Of a stretch of 64,000 bases of DNA, positions 46,760 to 57,291 are shown in pieces (within the stretch, counting starts at the first letter, position 1; every line of letters begins with the position of its first letter). Location: the NCBI GenBank assembly GCA_027559495.1, contig JAMXSV010000004.1, positions 2,159,001 through 2,223,000 of the forward strand. The letters run 5' to 3'. The notes beneath the pieces are model-generated. The model saw only the letters and a program-made list of their open reading frames with translations. It had not been told where the DNA came from and did not search any database. The DNA is from Aurifilum marmelostoma (taxonomy: Eukaryota > Ascomycota > Sordariomycetes > Diaporthales > Cryphonectriaceae). Made by a program: the position numbers and the translations under genes.

Positions 46760-47939
46760 CTATGCCTCGCTATCCAGCAACACCACCTCAGCTTCTGCGC
46801 TGCCTACACTCTCGACAGCGAGCTTGTCACCTGCATTAACACCATCGATAAAAGCACCGTCGCCCTCCTCAAGCACTGCATCATCCCTGCCGTCCAGCCT
46901 GATCTTGGCCTTGCCGCCTTTGGTCATGGGCAGGTGCACATACACCTTTCTCTTGTTGGCCTGCTTCGCCTCCGCACCAAACGTCGCGCCCCCGCCCACC
47001 TTCCACTCGAACCTCTGCTCCGGCGCGATGATGCCCGCGGCCATGACAAAGTCGGCATGGATGGGGATTGTGCCCTCGAGGGCTGGCTTCGCCTCCTCCT
47101 CCTCCTGTCTCGTCGCCTCCTCGCCTGCCTTGAGCGGGCTGAGGATCGTGACAAACCCCTTGCGCTTGTCCTCCTCGGCAAAATGCCTCGTGTGGTAGCG
47201 AGGGGCCAGACCGCGCTTCCAGGGGATGGCCCAGATCTGCAAGAAGTGCACCGTGTCCGAGCGGTGCTCGTTCATCTCCGAGTGTGCGATGCCCGTGCCG
47301 CCCGTGGTGAACTGCACGTCGCCGCGGTGCATGCGGTAGAACTTGTCCGACTGGCCGCCCTCGGCGCCCTTGCGCAGCATCGAGTCCCGGTGAGTGAGCT
47401 CCCCGGACAGGATGTACGAGAAAATTTCAAAATCCCGGTGGGGGTGCGTAGGGAAGCCGGACTGAGCCTTGACGCGGTCCTCATTTAGGACGCGCAGGGC
47501 GCCGAAGTGTGTATAACGCGGATCATACCCTGTGAAGAGAGGAAAGAATCATTATTAGTATCAAGCAGGCATGATGGGGTGGTGTACAGGAGCGGGTAGT
47601 GAAGCCAGTGAACGTACAGTCTGCGAAACTGAAGCTGTGGTACGTGTTCAACCAGCCATGATCGCTGTGGCCACGGGTGGCGGACCTGTGTGGTGAGATC
47701 TTTGCGTGGTGGAGGGCCTTGGACATGGTGGACTTGAGCATGAGCTCTGGATTCTGCTCCTGGTCTTTTTGAGCGTTGCTGGCCTCTGGGTCCGTGGTGG
47801 TGAGTGAAAACAGCAGGCTGTTGTTATTGAGCAGCAGTGGTGAGTATGTTTGAATCAGGTCAGTGAGAACTTGAGAATTGTAGATGAGCAAAGAAAATGA
47901 GGCAACGAGAATTGAGACGCAGAGAATGACGCCCTTCAT
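46760..47939 (-). CDS. Pirin-family cupin with N-terminal hydrophobic segment
   Basis: Exon 1 is 47618-47939 and exon 2 is 46760-47529 (intron 88 nt, GTACGT to CACAG), giving 363 aa. The pirin/YhhW core runs from ATRGHSDHGWLNTYHSFSFAD across the junction to WYDPRYTHFGALRVLNEDRV. It continues with FPTHPHRDFEIFSYILSGELTHRDS and GIAHSEMNEH, which supply the conserved His and Glu metal ligands. Related proteins are quercetin dioxygenase-like or transcription cofactors. Unusually, the frame opens with a strongly hydrophobic stretch (MKGVILCVSILVASFSLLIY) followed by about 60 non-conserved residues. Internal Met codons (for example at MLKSTMSKALHH) offer a cytosolic form starting just before the domain. 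C-terminal cupin and Lys/Gly-rich ends look intact. Confidence 0.85.
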
Positions 47940-48793
47940 ATAGAGAGTGTGTTAATTGGGGAACGGTTGAAGGCGGGTTAAAAATGATAGGACTTGAGGT
48001 GGTGACGACTTTTTGGATTGGAAATGATTTGATGATGCTTTGTTAAGAAAGAAATTTATTGCCTTTTCAGGACGGGAGGTAGACCCTGCTCTCATGGCCT
48101 CGTCTCCACGTTTGAAATACCATAATAGTATACCGTACCGTCCGGGAATACACGATTCCTCCTCAGTTCCTCGGTAGTGGGGGGACTTAGTGATGCTTAG
48201 CAGATGCTGACATAGAGACTCACTATCATGTACAGTAGCAGCATGGGTTGCATGGGTCAGAAAGTCTACCCACATCCACGAGCCTAGCAGGGTCTGGCAG
48301 GGTCTGGCAGGGCCTAGACAGGGGATGTTGGTCCAGCCAGTCCGCCACTACAGTCGCGACCAATGACCAACCTGACGTTCCTTAGTCGTCGATGTCTATC
48401 GGAAATGTTATGTCAGCTGGATTGGGGATTGAACCAAGTATCATGAACACATGTATGGTTTACTATGTATATGTTGAGTCCAAACTTTCTGATATTGCCA
48501 GCAGTCGACCATACGTCTTCAGAGCGTGGATAGAACGAGTGGTATGATTGTAGATTTTACTGACAACAAGAACTTGCGCCAATAGCACGACGCTCTTGCC
48601 GCAGACAGCATTGCTCGCAGGCCGGTTAGACCCACTATGGCGGGGTGAAGTACTTACATAATCACAGCACCCCCTGTGTTTAAGCTTCAGCCTTAAGCGG
48701 AACTTTTCTGTAAAGCAAAATCACTGCTTTTACCCCACCATCATCAAAATTTTGGATCTCTGTGCCCATCAGTGGTGATAATACTGTCCAAAA
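47940..48793. other. Divergent promoter region of pirin and adenylosuccinate lyase
   Basis: The 854-bp space separates head-to-head genes. It contains a short tandem repeat of CAGGGTCTGG-type units at about 48287-48312. No gene and no clear TATA were identified. Confidence 0.5.
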
Positions 48794-50962
48794 ATGGCTT
48801 CCCAGTACGATACCTACCAGACATCCCTGACGGGCCGCTATTGCAGCCCGGAGGTGTCCGGTCTCTTCAGCCAGCGATCTCGGCACTCGACCTGGCGCAA
48901 GCTGTGGCTGTACCTCGCCCAGAGCGAGAAGGAGCTCGGCATCGATACCATCACCGATGAGGCCCTGGAACAGATGAAGGCCCACCTTACCGTGACTGAC
49001 GAGGACTTTGAGACTGCCCGTGTCGAGGAGAAGAAGCGTCGTCATGTAAGCTTTGTTACAGGGGAACTCACCACGAATTCGTCAACATGGGAAAGGCTGA
49101 CAAGTATTATTATATAGGATGTCATGGCTGTGAGAAACATCAGGAAAATACTCCATTAGGCCAGACTGGCGCCTCGCATACTGACATGTTCCTCGAAAAC
49201 ACCCAGCACGTTCATGCCTTTGGCCAAGTTGCTCCTGCTGCTGCTGGCATCATCCACTATGGAGCCACAAGCTGCTACGTCACCGACAACACGGAGCTCA
49301 TCCTCATGAGGGATGCCCTCGATCTCCTGATCCCCAAGATCGCCAAGGTGCTGCACAACCTCCAGGGCTTTGCCCTTCAGTGGAAGTCTGAGCCGACCCT
49401 CTCTTTCACCCACCTTCAACCTGCTCAGATTAGCACCGTCGGCAAGCGAGGTCAGTCTTGACAAACCACGTACATTACTGCCTTTGGCCTTCATTCATGC
49501 TAAGTCTCATTTCAGCGGCTGGTTGGGCACAGGACCTCTTGATGGATCTGGCCGATCTTGAACGCGTGCGAGCTGAGCTCAGGTTCCGTGGCGCCCAGGG
49601 CACCACAGGTACGCAGGCAAGCTTCCTCGAGATGTGAGTTGACCTCTTGACTACCGGAAGGTACTGATGAGCCAATAATTCTGACCTGCCCAGCTTTAAT
49701 GGCGACCACGACAAGTGCGAACAGCTCAATGAGCTCCTGTGCCAGAAGGCTGGCTTCGAGGAATGCTACGATGTAAGTCTTACTTAGATGGCGCAAACAC
49801 GGCAGTGATAAGCTAACACCTCCCTAGATTTCCACCCAGACATAGTAAGTCTTCGAAAGTGGGGTTCTCATTCGATGCGAATGTATGCAGAAGGACTAAA
49901 GCCGTTGCAGCACACGAAAGGTTGATTGCCTTGTGGCGAATGCTGTCACCGGCTTGGGGACCAGCGTGACCAAGATTGCCTCTGATCTGAGGCACCTCGC
50001 ATTCATGAAGGAAATCGGAGAGCCCAGAGAGGCTTCGCAAATTGGCAGCAGTGCTATGGTCAGTCTTGTCTTGTTTTCTCTTACGCCCTCCTCCTATCTC
50101 AGTGCGCACACATTTTCTCAATCGTGACGCATATTGACACTTGACTTTTCAGGCTTACAAACAAAACCCTATGCGCTGCGAAAGAATCGCCAGTCTTGCG
50201 CGGGTGCTGCAGGGGAAGGCGGCCAACTACAACAGCACTCATTCATCACAGTGGCTGGAGCGGTCTCTGGATGATTCCGCATGTGTCAGTGATTCCCTGT
50301 TCTTTGTCATGCAATATGTAATCTCTCAGCAGAACTTGCATTCTCTCAAACGATACGAGGGCCCCTTGCGATGCCTCACGATCCCTTACCAAATTGCAAT
50401 CTTCTCTTATCATTTTCCATGTTCTCCCAGGCTAACCTCCCTCTAGCGAAGAATGGACATCCCCGAGATGTTCCTTCTTGCGGACGCCATCGCTATCACC
50501 CTACAAAATGTGACTGAGGGACTCGTGGTGTTCCCCTCTAAGATTCACTCCAACATCATGGCAGAGCTGCCCTTTATGATCACTGAGAACATCATCATGA
50601 GGCTGACGGCGATGGGCGTGTCCAGACAGGAGTAAGCCCTGGCCCCTCTATGCTTGAATAACACAAAGATTATGCTAACAAATCCCAGTGCTCACGAGCA
50701 AATCCGTGTCCTTTCCTTCCAGGCTTCACACCAGGTTCAGAACGAGGGCCAGCCGAACGACCTTGTTGAGAGGATCAGGAACACGGAATTTTTCAAGCCC
50801 ATCTGGTCCGATCTTGACAACATGATGAGGCCGGAGCTGTACGTTGGTCGCAGCGCGCAGATTGTTGACAAGTTCTGCGGACCGGGTGGCAAGCTTGAGA
50901 AGAAGCTTGCGCCGTACCAGGCCTCTATTAAGGGGGCGAAGGCTGCTGAGCTGAATGTTTAA
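48794..50962 (+). CDS. ADE13: Adenylosuccinate lyase
   Basis: Acts twice in purine synthesis, splitting SAICAR and adenylosuccinate to release fumarate; cytosolic homotetramer. Ten exons: 48794-49045, 49118-49129, 49207-49450, 49516-49633, 49694-49772, 49828-49844, 49911-50058, 50153-50284, 50447-50631, 50689-50962; 486 aa against 482 in yeast. All junctions keep the family sequence. Exon 2 is only 12 nt (DVMA) and joins RRH to HVHAFG, completing the HDVMAHVH region. Exon 6 is 17 nt. Visible: GATSCYVTDN, TFTHLQPAQ-type loop, and the superfamily signature GSSAMAYKQNPMR bearing the catalytic Ser. The C-terminus (ELNV) resembles yeast. One odd point is C at the end of exon 8 (DDSAC), where homologs carry a small or aliphatic residue; donor GTCAGT was used there. 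Confidence 0.95.
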
Positions 50963-53372
50963 GGATCTAATGATCTTGATAAGTCAAATCATTCTGAAAA
51001 TGCCAAATTCACATGTGCAGGACTAAGAGTCTCTGCCAAGAAGCAGTGTCTCGGGACAGAGAAAGCTCCTAGCTTTATCAGGGAGGAAAACTACTAAGTA
51101 CTCATATAGACTGGGTAGATCATCAAGACAAAATTATCTGCCTGAGTGCAGGCCAAATTTCCAAGGGGTAGAAATGATACTTTGAACTTATGTAAATACA
51201 ATAACTCCTTTACAAAATAGCCTGTTCAGAGACAAGGTAATTAGTCCCTTTGTACTTTATGGATAGTGTTATATAGATCTGAATGAAGGGAGCGCATAAC
51301 ATTTATTATAAAACCTAAGTAATAATAGGCAGCTCAAGCTATATAGTGCATTGCAGTAAATTATAGAAGGATGTCCCTCTCTTATAGATACTCTGTATAA
51401 GTCCCTGCCTTCTATAGTGAGTCTACTACAAGCTCATTGGGTTTACCCCCTAGAAAATCAATGCACAAATGCATAATGCTATCTACTATTATAGTGGCCA
51501 GTGCGGTATGCCTTGGGACCATAAGTTAGTAGGTCCTGGGGTGCTGCATAACATAAGAGGACTACCCACCATTATTCTTATTGCTGGATATAAATAACAC
51601 GTTCTTGTCTTCTTTTCAATCTAGATATTTTACAAGCTACCTAAGCGGACTTAAGTAACCCCTAGGAGGTCTTTTACCCCAATGCTGTCTGTGCCTTATT
51701 AGCCTTTATTTGCTGCTGTTTTTACAACATAGTATGCTGAGTCAATAGGGCCTTGCTTATTGCTAGGTTTTCTATCCTCCTTCATGTGCAATAGTATCTA
51801 AGTTCTGATCTACTAGTAGTGCATTGTAAATTGAATGCTGTTATTGATTTTCTTATTCTTTTTTCTCTTTTTGCTATAGCTATGTTTTGTTCCCTTAATC
51901 TATTATGCTTTTTGAAATATCTTTCTATTATATTTGGTGTTGTTATTATTATTACTCAATTTTTAAGGGCTGACTTTTTTATTTTCTTTTTATGTGAGAG
52001 GGGAGAGGGGGGGGGCCGATGCAGTTTTTTTTTTTTTTCCTTTCTTTTTTTCCTTTTTTTTCCCTTCCTCGATCACACGAGTCCAGAATGGGACAAGTAT
52101 ATAAAGCACCTGTGCAATTCTCAGTGCTGCCACAATCTCTCCCCTTCTTCCTGTTGACAGGGACGACGGCACGCGTCGTCACATGCCGCGGTCACCGCGG
52201 CGGTGGACCACATTGCTCCTGTTTACTCCCGCAAGCTTCTGGGCTTTAACAAAACTTCACTTGGGACCCCCCGGAAAACAGATTAGGCTCATTTTTCTTG
52301 TTTGGTATTTTGAACGCATGCTTCGTTATTTGCAAAATAAATTAACAAAAAAGAAAAGGCAGAAAGCAACCAAGAGGGAGATGAGTTAAGCCGAAGGCAG
52401 GGAAGCAAATGGCCGAGGCTCTCCATCATTGTTACGAGTGCAGTCATTGCTGTAGAGCTCCATCCTGCTGCATAGCAAGAAGATGGGAAGTTTCAAGGCA
52501 GCCATTGGGTGAGACATACTGAGCGCTTACATAAGGGCAATCACATGTCTTACAACAAAGTCATATGCTCTTTCGCTTTTTTGCAAGACAACTAAGAATG
52601 TGAGGGACAGCCCGGGCACCTGCTTGGGCCTACTTGGCCTAGGAGTAAAGTTTAGGACCATCCTCAAACATGAGTTGAGAGCTTCTCTCGACGCTTAAAG
52701 TTTTGATATTAGTTGAGTATTTCCTCTTGTATCTGAGAACATTAGAGAATTGACAGGGCGTCTCGCACCATTACTGGCCTCCTCTTAGCTATTCCCTCCA
52801 ATGATACCTTGATGTTGATATCCTATACGAAGACAAGGATGAGGGCAAGGATGAGGGCGAGGATGAGAGGAGGATGAGAGGAGGGTGAAGGCGAGGACAA
52901 TGAGAACGACAGCCCACAAACAAGAAGCAGATGCAGGTGCAGATGCCTATAGCAGGGACGCCCCACTCTCCCGTACTGCCAGACATGCCAGACAGAAGTC
53001 ACAAAGAGGAATTGGGGCATTACCTCCCACACCATCATCATCAGGCCTACTTACGAGGAGGCTTCATATTGTTTTACTTCTTCTACACTCACACAAGCCA
53101 ACATCACAACAATTTGCCCTGACTCATCATCACTGTAAGTGCAACATAATACTGCCAGTCAGAACCCAGGACGCTCTGCAAACTCACTTCCCATTGAACT
53201 GAACAGGCCCTTACTTGTCTCTGCACCAAGGCTCCTTCTGCAGACCGTGAATAGCCCCCCATTTGCTCTCCACACTACTTCAGTCGAGGTACCCTTGGAC
53301 AAATGATCAGGAATCCCCTGCTTTAGCTAGCCAGAACCATGATCGCCTAGCCAGCACCAGAGACTCATCAAG
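50963..53372. other. Gene-poor AT-rich block
   Basis: From 50990 to about 52380 the sequence is AT- and TA-rich, with long T runs (51965-52070) and a 9-base G run at 52007-52015. No intact frame is seen. On the minus strand near 51690-51760 there are Lys/Gln-rich codons broken by stops, which might be the end of an ancient transposase, but this cannot be supported. From 52400 to 53370 composition is ordinary; GAGGATGAGGGCAAGGATGAGG-type repeats lie at 52838-52905. A possible small gene follows at 53373. Confidence 0.45.
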
Positions 53373-53939
53373 ATGTGCAAATGCTTCTTTGTCGAATTTG
53401 TCTGTACCTGCACTGAGGCAGAATGTCTTCACCACAATCCCCAGCACCACTCCTTCCATAAAATGGAAGCAATGTGGCAGGTCGATCACTTTAAGTGGAA
53501 GTACTGCAACCTGTTCCTCACGTCCGAGCGTTTCTCCCTTCCAGCTGAGAACAGAAACGTGTCCGTTTGTGACGTCTCGAGTATCAGCGACGCGCATCCC
53601 AGGTTGACTCGGAACACGAGCACGCTGAAGAGGCTATTCTCGTTCAAAAGCGACAAGGGACCATGCAGCTCCAGCCAATGTACCTTGATGAACGACAACA
53701 CTCCTGCTGTCCGCTCCAGGGCAGGGCACGCGGTGAGAGGAAGTCTGGACATCTTGAAGGAACGTTGGCAGAGGAGCAGTCAGGTGCCTCGGCACCTCTC
53801 ACCCATGAGACCTAGCGATGACCAGCGCCACGGGGGTTATCTTCCGACCTGTGAGGCCATCTCATACAAGGGCTGGAGGATCCGGCGGAGCTGTCGTTGG
53901 TGTGAGGAGTTTGGGATGGGCCGTACCGGAGTACTGTGA
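53373..53939 (+). CDS. Possible small Cys/His-rich protein of unknown function
   Basis: Single frame of 188 aa starting at ATG. The first 80 residues carry closely spaced Cys and His (MCKCFFVEFVCTCTEAEC, then HHNPQHH and later W and YC), reminiscent of small ascomycete proteins that open with an MCxxxxxxFxC pattern and may bind metal. The C-terminal half is Arg/Ser-rich. No signal peptide or homolog is recognised. It sits alone in a gene-poor block, so it may be a chance frame. Confidence 0.4.
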   Translation: MCKCFFVEFVCTCTEAECLHHNPQHHSFHKMEAMWQVDHFKWKYCNLFLTSERFSLPAENRNVSVCDVSSISDAHPRLTRNTSTLKRLFSFKSDKGPCSSSQCTLMNDNTPAVRSRAGHAVRGSLDILKERWQRSSQVPRHLSPMRPSDDQRHGGYLPTCEAISYKGWRIRRSCRWCEEFGMGRTGVL

Positions 53940-54968
53940 GACGTCAGAACAGGTTGTGTCAGGGAAGATGAATGATTGTGTGAGCGAGGCAGAGAGCGAG
54001 AGAAGTATCCAACCACCCTGGATGTTATTTCTAAGGTGTCAAGTTCAACAACAAGAGAGTGGTGATCTTCTGGCCTGGCATGACCGACCAGTGGTTTTCA
54101 TAGCGAGCCACCGCTGGCATAACAGACGATTTGCTAGAAAGTCTGGAGCATTTGGGGCTGACACCGGAAGAGTCAATTACGATGATCGAATAATCACAGC
54201 AATTGTATATGTATGTCCTTGCTGAAGTATCAGTCGAGTTGCGAGAGGAGTAGAGGATGAGAAAGCATGGTATGCAGGGCTTCAGTGCTGCTCTAGAGGT
54301 ACTTCTAGTGGGCACAAGCTAGGCAGCAGGCCCTGGCCACAGCACGTCTAGACCTGCTTGGGGAGGTAATATGCCCTGTAGTGACTACGCCTTGGGCTCT
54401 GACGGCCTCTAAACGAAAAATTGGCCGGCCTCTTTTCATTTCTCCTTTCCTTTCCTCTTCTTCCCTTTTCTTTACCTATACTTACCTCATGTGTGTGGTT
54501 CATATTCCCCGGATATTTTGTTCCTATATCATGAGTTGCGTAGGTGGCCGAGAGCACCAGTATGTATGCTCTCAAATCGTACAGTATAAGTAGAGTGGTA
54601 TCGAGACTTGCTTTCAGGTCGCAAAACAGATGGATGCAATCAATACTGTAGCAATAATGGCATCGGTCAAGCAGGGACCTCGTACACCACAATTGCTCAT
54701 CGTCACTACCACATATTTCATATCGTAACAGTCATAATCATCGTGAATTGTTTCAACTTCCGCAATCGGAGCAACGTTCGGCCGCTGGCACCATTTTAGG
54801 CGAATATGCCTCTGACTCCTCGGACATCATCAGCTCTACCCGCCGTCGATAACTCGTCAATTTCCCCAAGTCGACGCCGGATACCGCTCGACCCCTCTTT
54901 ACTCATTAATTCTGCACATACATACATTTCTTCTCCTCACTGCCACCACAATCGTCACCACAATCAAC
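53940..54968. other. Intergenic region
   Basis: No gene is supported. The last 200 bp should include the promoter and leader of the isochorismatase-like gene; a TACATACATTTC-type leader precedes its ATG. Confidence 0.5.
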
Positions 54969-55656
54969 ATGCCTCGCAGCGCCCTCTTCGTGATCGACAT
55001 CCAGCACGAGCTCGCAGGCGACCCAAAGACCCGTGTGCCTCACCACGAGCGTATCCGCACCGCGGGCACGAGAATCCTGTCGGCAGCCCGGGGCATCGTC
55101 GACTCGTACAGGGAAAAGAGCCGCGAGTCCCCGTCCATTCTCGTATTTGTTCAGCATGACGAGCCGGCCGAGGGTGGAGGCACGCTCGTGAAGGGCTCAG
55201 AGGCGTGGAAGCTAGTCTTTAAGCCTCGCAAGGGCGTCGATGAGGAGATTCTGGTCGCCAAAACTACTCGTGAGAGCCTTACTTCTTTGCATTCTCTTTG
55301 GCCAGCGGAGCTGACATGTACACGTTGAAGGGGACACATTTGAGTCGAATCCGGAACTAGCCGACACATTAAAAGCTTCAGGCATTAGCGAGATTATCAC
55401 GTTTGGTTTGCAGAGCGAGTACTGTGTTGTGTCCACGTCCAAGGGAGCTCTGGACCGCGGCTTCAAGGTCACCATCCTTCAGGGGGCCCACTCGACCTAT
55501 GACGAGGCACCCAAAACCGCAACGGATATCGAGAGGGACATCGAGAATGAGCTGAGGCAGAAGGGTGCCGAGGTCATCCCTTGGGAGGATGCCATAGCAA
55601 CATGGGAGCAGCGGCGAATGATCTCCAGTTACCCGATCTTTTCTGAGTTGGCGTAA
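54969..55656 (+). CDS. Isochorismatase-like cysteine hydrolase
   Basis: Exons 54969-55269 and 55331-55656 (intron 61 nt, GCTGAC branch site) encode 208 aa, normal for the family. The alpha/beta fold starts ALFVIDIQHELAG with Asp10. Lys98 lies in VAKTTRDTFESNP across the exon junction, and the nucleophile Cys132 lies in LQSEYCV. Together these form the Asp-Lys-Cys triad of nicotinamidase/isochorismatase-type hydrolases. The SEYCV pattern is common in fungal members acting on small amides or of unknown substrate. No signal peptide; cytosolic. Convergent with POP7. The substrate cannot be read from the sequence. Confidence 0.88.
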
Positions 55657-55968
55657 TTGTCAAGCGGTCAATGAATATCCCTCTGGAAAGGCGAGTCTAG
55701 GTCAAAGACCGGCATAGTTAGTCAACTAATGCAATTTGTGATTTTCGTATTTTACGGGGTATCATGATGCTCACTAGGGAGCGAATAGCGCCAAAACCCT
55801 CTTTGATGCCGTACGTCTTGTCCCTCTGAAGCCTTCTATCTGCTGCCCGTGACCGGACTGGATAGACAACATAGAGTCTATATGCCCCACAGGGACATTG
55901 CTGTCTTCCAGTCGTCCATTCCACTGAGCACATCTTCGCGGTCACCAGACTGCTGCCAGGAACCATCA
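55657..55968. other. Convergent spacer
   Basis: The 312 bp between two convergent stops hold both 3' flanks; nothing else was seen. Confidence 0.6.
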
Positions 55969-56630
55969 TCAACGAAGCCGAACGCCCACCTCCAGGCAGT
56001 TCACCATCCTGGTGCGCGGCTCCTGCTCCTCAGCAAAGCCACCTTCCTCCTCAGCTCCATCCTCATCGACAATGACATCATCGACAGCCTCGATCGTCAT
56101 GGTGCGCAGGCTGACCTTGACGTCCGTCTGGTTGGTGAACCACGCAGCAACGTCGAGCGTCTTGGGGATGGCGCGACCGGTGCCCCGGATCAGGATCTCT
56201 TCCTCATGTCGGTTGGCAGCATCGGTGGAAGAAACGTCCAGAGCAGCGATACGCTGCATCAACGGGAGACCCTTGGTGCTCGAGTTGGAGTGAACACCTG
56301 CAGGGCCATTGTCCAGGGCCTTGCGCACACGGCTGACCAAGCCCATGAACGGTGACTTTGTGCCGACATGGATGATTCGTTGCTTGGGGGAGACAGGGCT
56401 GCCACGACCAAAGACCTGAGTACGATTCAAAGGGCGTTTATGGACCTTGGAGTCTGTTTTTCCTTGTGTGAGTTTGGCATGTACTGAAGTGGGACAGAGA
56501 GATATGGACAGAAAGGCGGGGTTCAGAACATACTGGTGGGCCTGCGTGACATCTTGTTCTCAGGCTTGTCTGATGTCTTGAGTTTTCGATCGGGCATTTT
56601 GCCAAAGACAGTAGATTTCGTGCCAGCCAT
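55969..56630 (-). CDS. POP7: RNase P/MRP subunit Pop7 (Rpp20, Alba-type)
   Basis: Nuclear protein subunit of RNase P (tRNA 5' processing) and RNase MRP (rRNA processing), paired with Pop6 in yeast. Exon 1 is 56534-56630 and exon 2 is 55969-56462 (intron 71 nt, GTATGT to CAAG), giving 196 aa. A basic N-terminus (KMPDRKLKTSDKPENKMSRR) precedes the Alba-like core: SPKQRIIHVGTKSPFMGLVSRVRKALDN, then LMQRIAALD, EEEILIRGTGRAIPKTLDVAAWF, and a C-terminal beta strand KVSLRTMTIEAVDDVIV. This matches the Rpp20 order of motifs (IIHVGTKSPF, RVRK). The acidic tail is lineage-specific. Head-to-head with the Rogdi/Rav2 gene. Confidence 0.82.
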
Positions 56631-57291
56631 GATAGGTGGTACGGTTGCTGATTGTCAATACTGGATCAGAGATTCAGTGGTGTTTTGTTGTTTTTGCCAG
56701 TCACTCTGAAAAGAATCCTGCGCGGCACTGTTTTCGTTGTTGGGGTTCTAACATGTCGACACAACCTTGCTTCATCTCTAAGGGAAGGGCCAATTTTTAA
56801 GGCTGAGGCAAGTGGATAAACCCAGACTTTCTTAGTAGCTGAGGCTGCACAGACATCTAGAAGAGTACTGTGGTAGCCTCCAGATCGGTTCAAATTGACG
56901 AGTGGGTTGAGGTTAAAAAGAGTCTCTCCTCCAGTGGATCCCCTGTTCTCACTACAGAGTGAGGGCACTAAAAGATGGGAAGATCCGCACTAGACACAAG
57001 ACGGATCAGCGGGTAGGTGCTGTACTGTACCTATGTGACAGGGGTCTGGAGATGGCAGCACCAGATGACGATGGTCACATTAAACATTACTATACTGAAC
57101 ACAGCAACTAGCTCTTGAAGGAGCTCTGCCCTCCCAGTCCTCCCATCTTGATCGACCACAGCTCCAGGCCATTTCTCAAAAGAAAACGCATACAGCCAGC
57201 AAGGCTCTCCCTCCTTTCCTCCCTTCCCGCATAGCTGGACATGTCTGTCTTGTAAGGAATACACTGAAGACACTGTGCCATTGGAACAAAG
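56631..57291. promoter_or_regulatory. Divergent promoter POP7 / Rogdi
   Basis: 661 bp between two start codons on opposite strands. No gene lies inside; composition is mixed and no TATA box stands out, as is common for housekeeping promoters. Confidence 0.5.
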
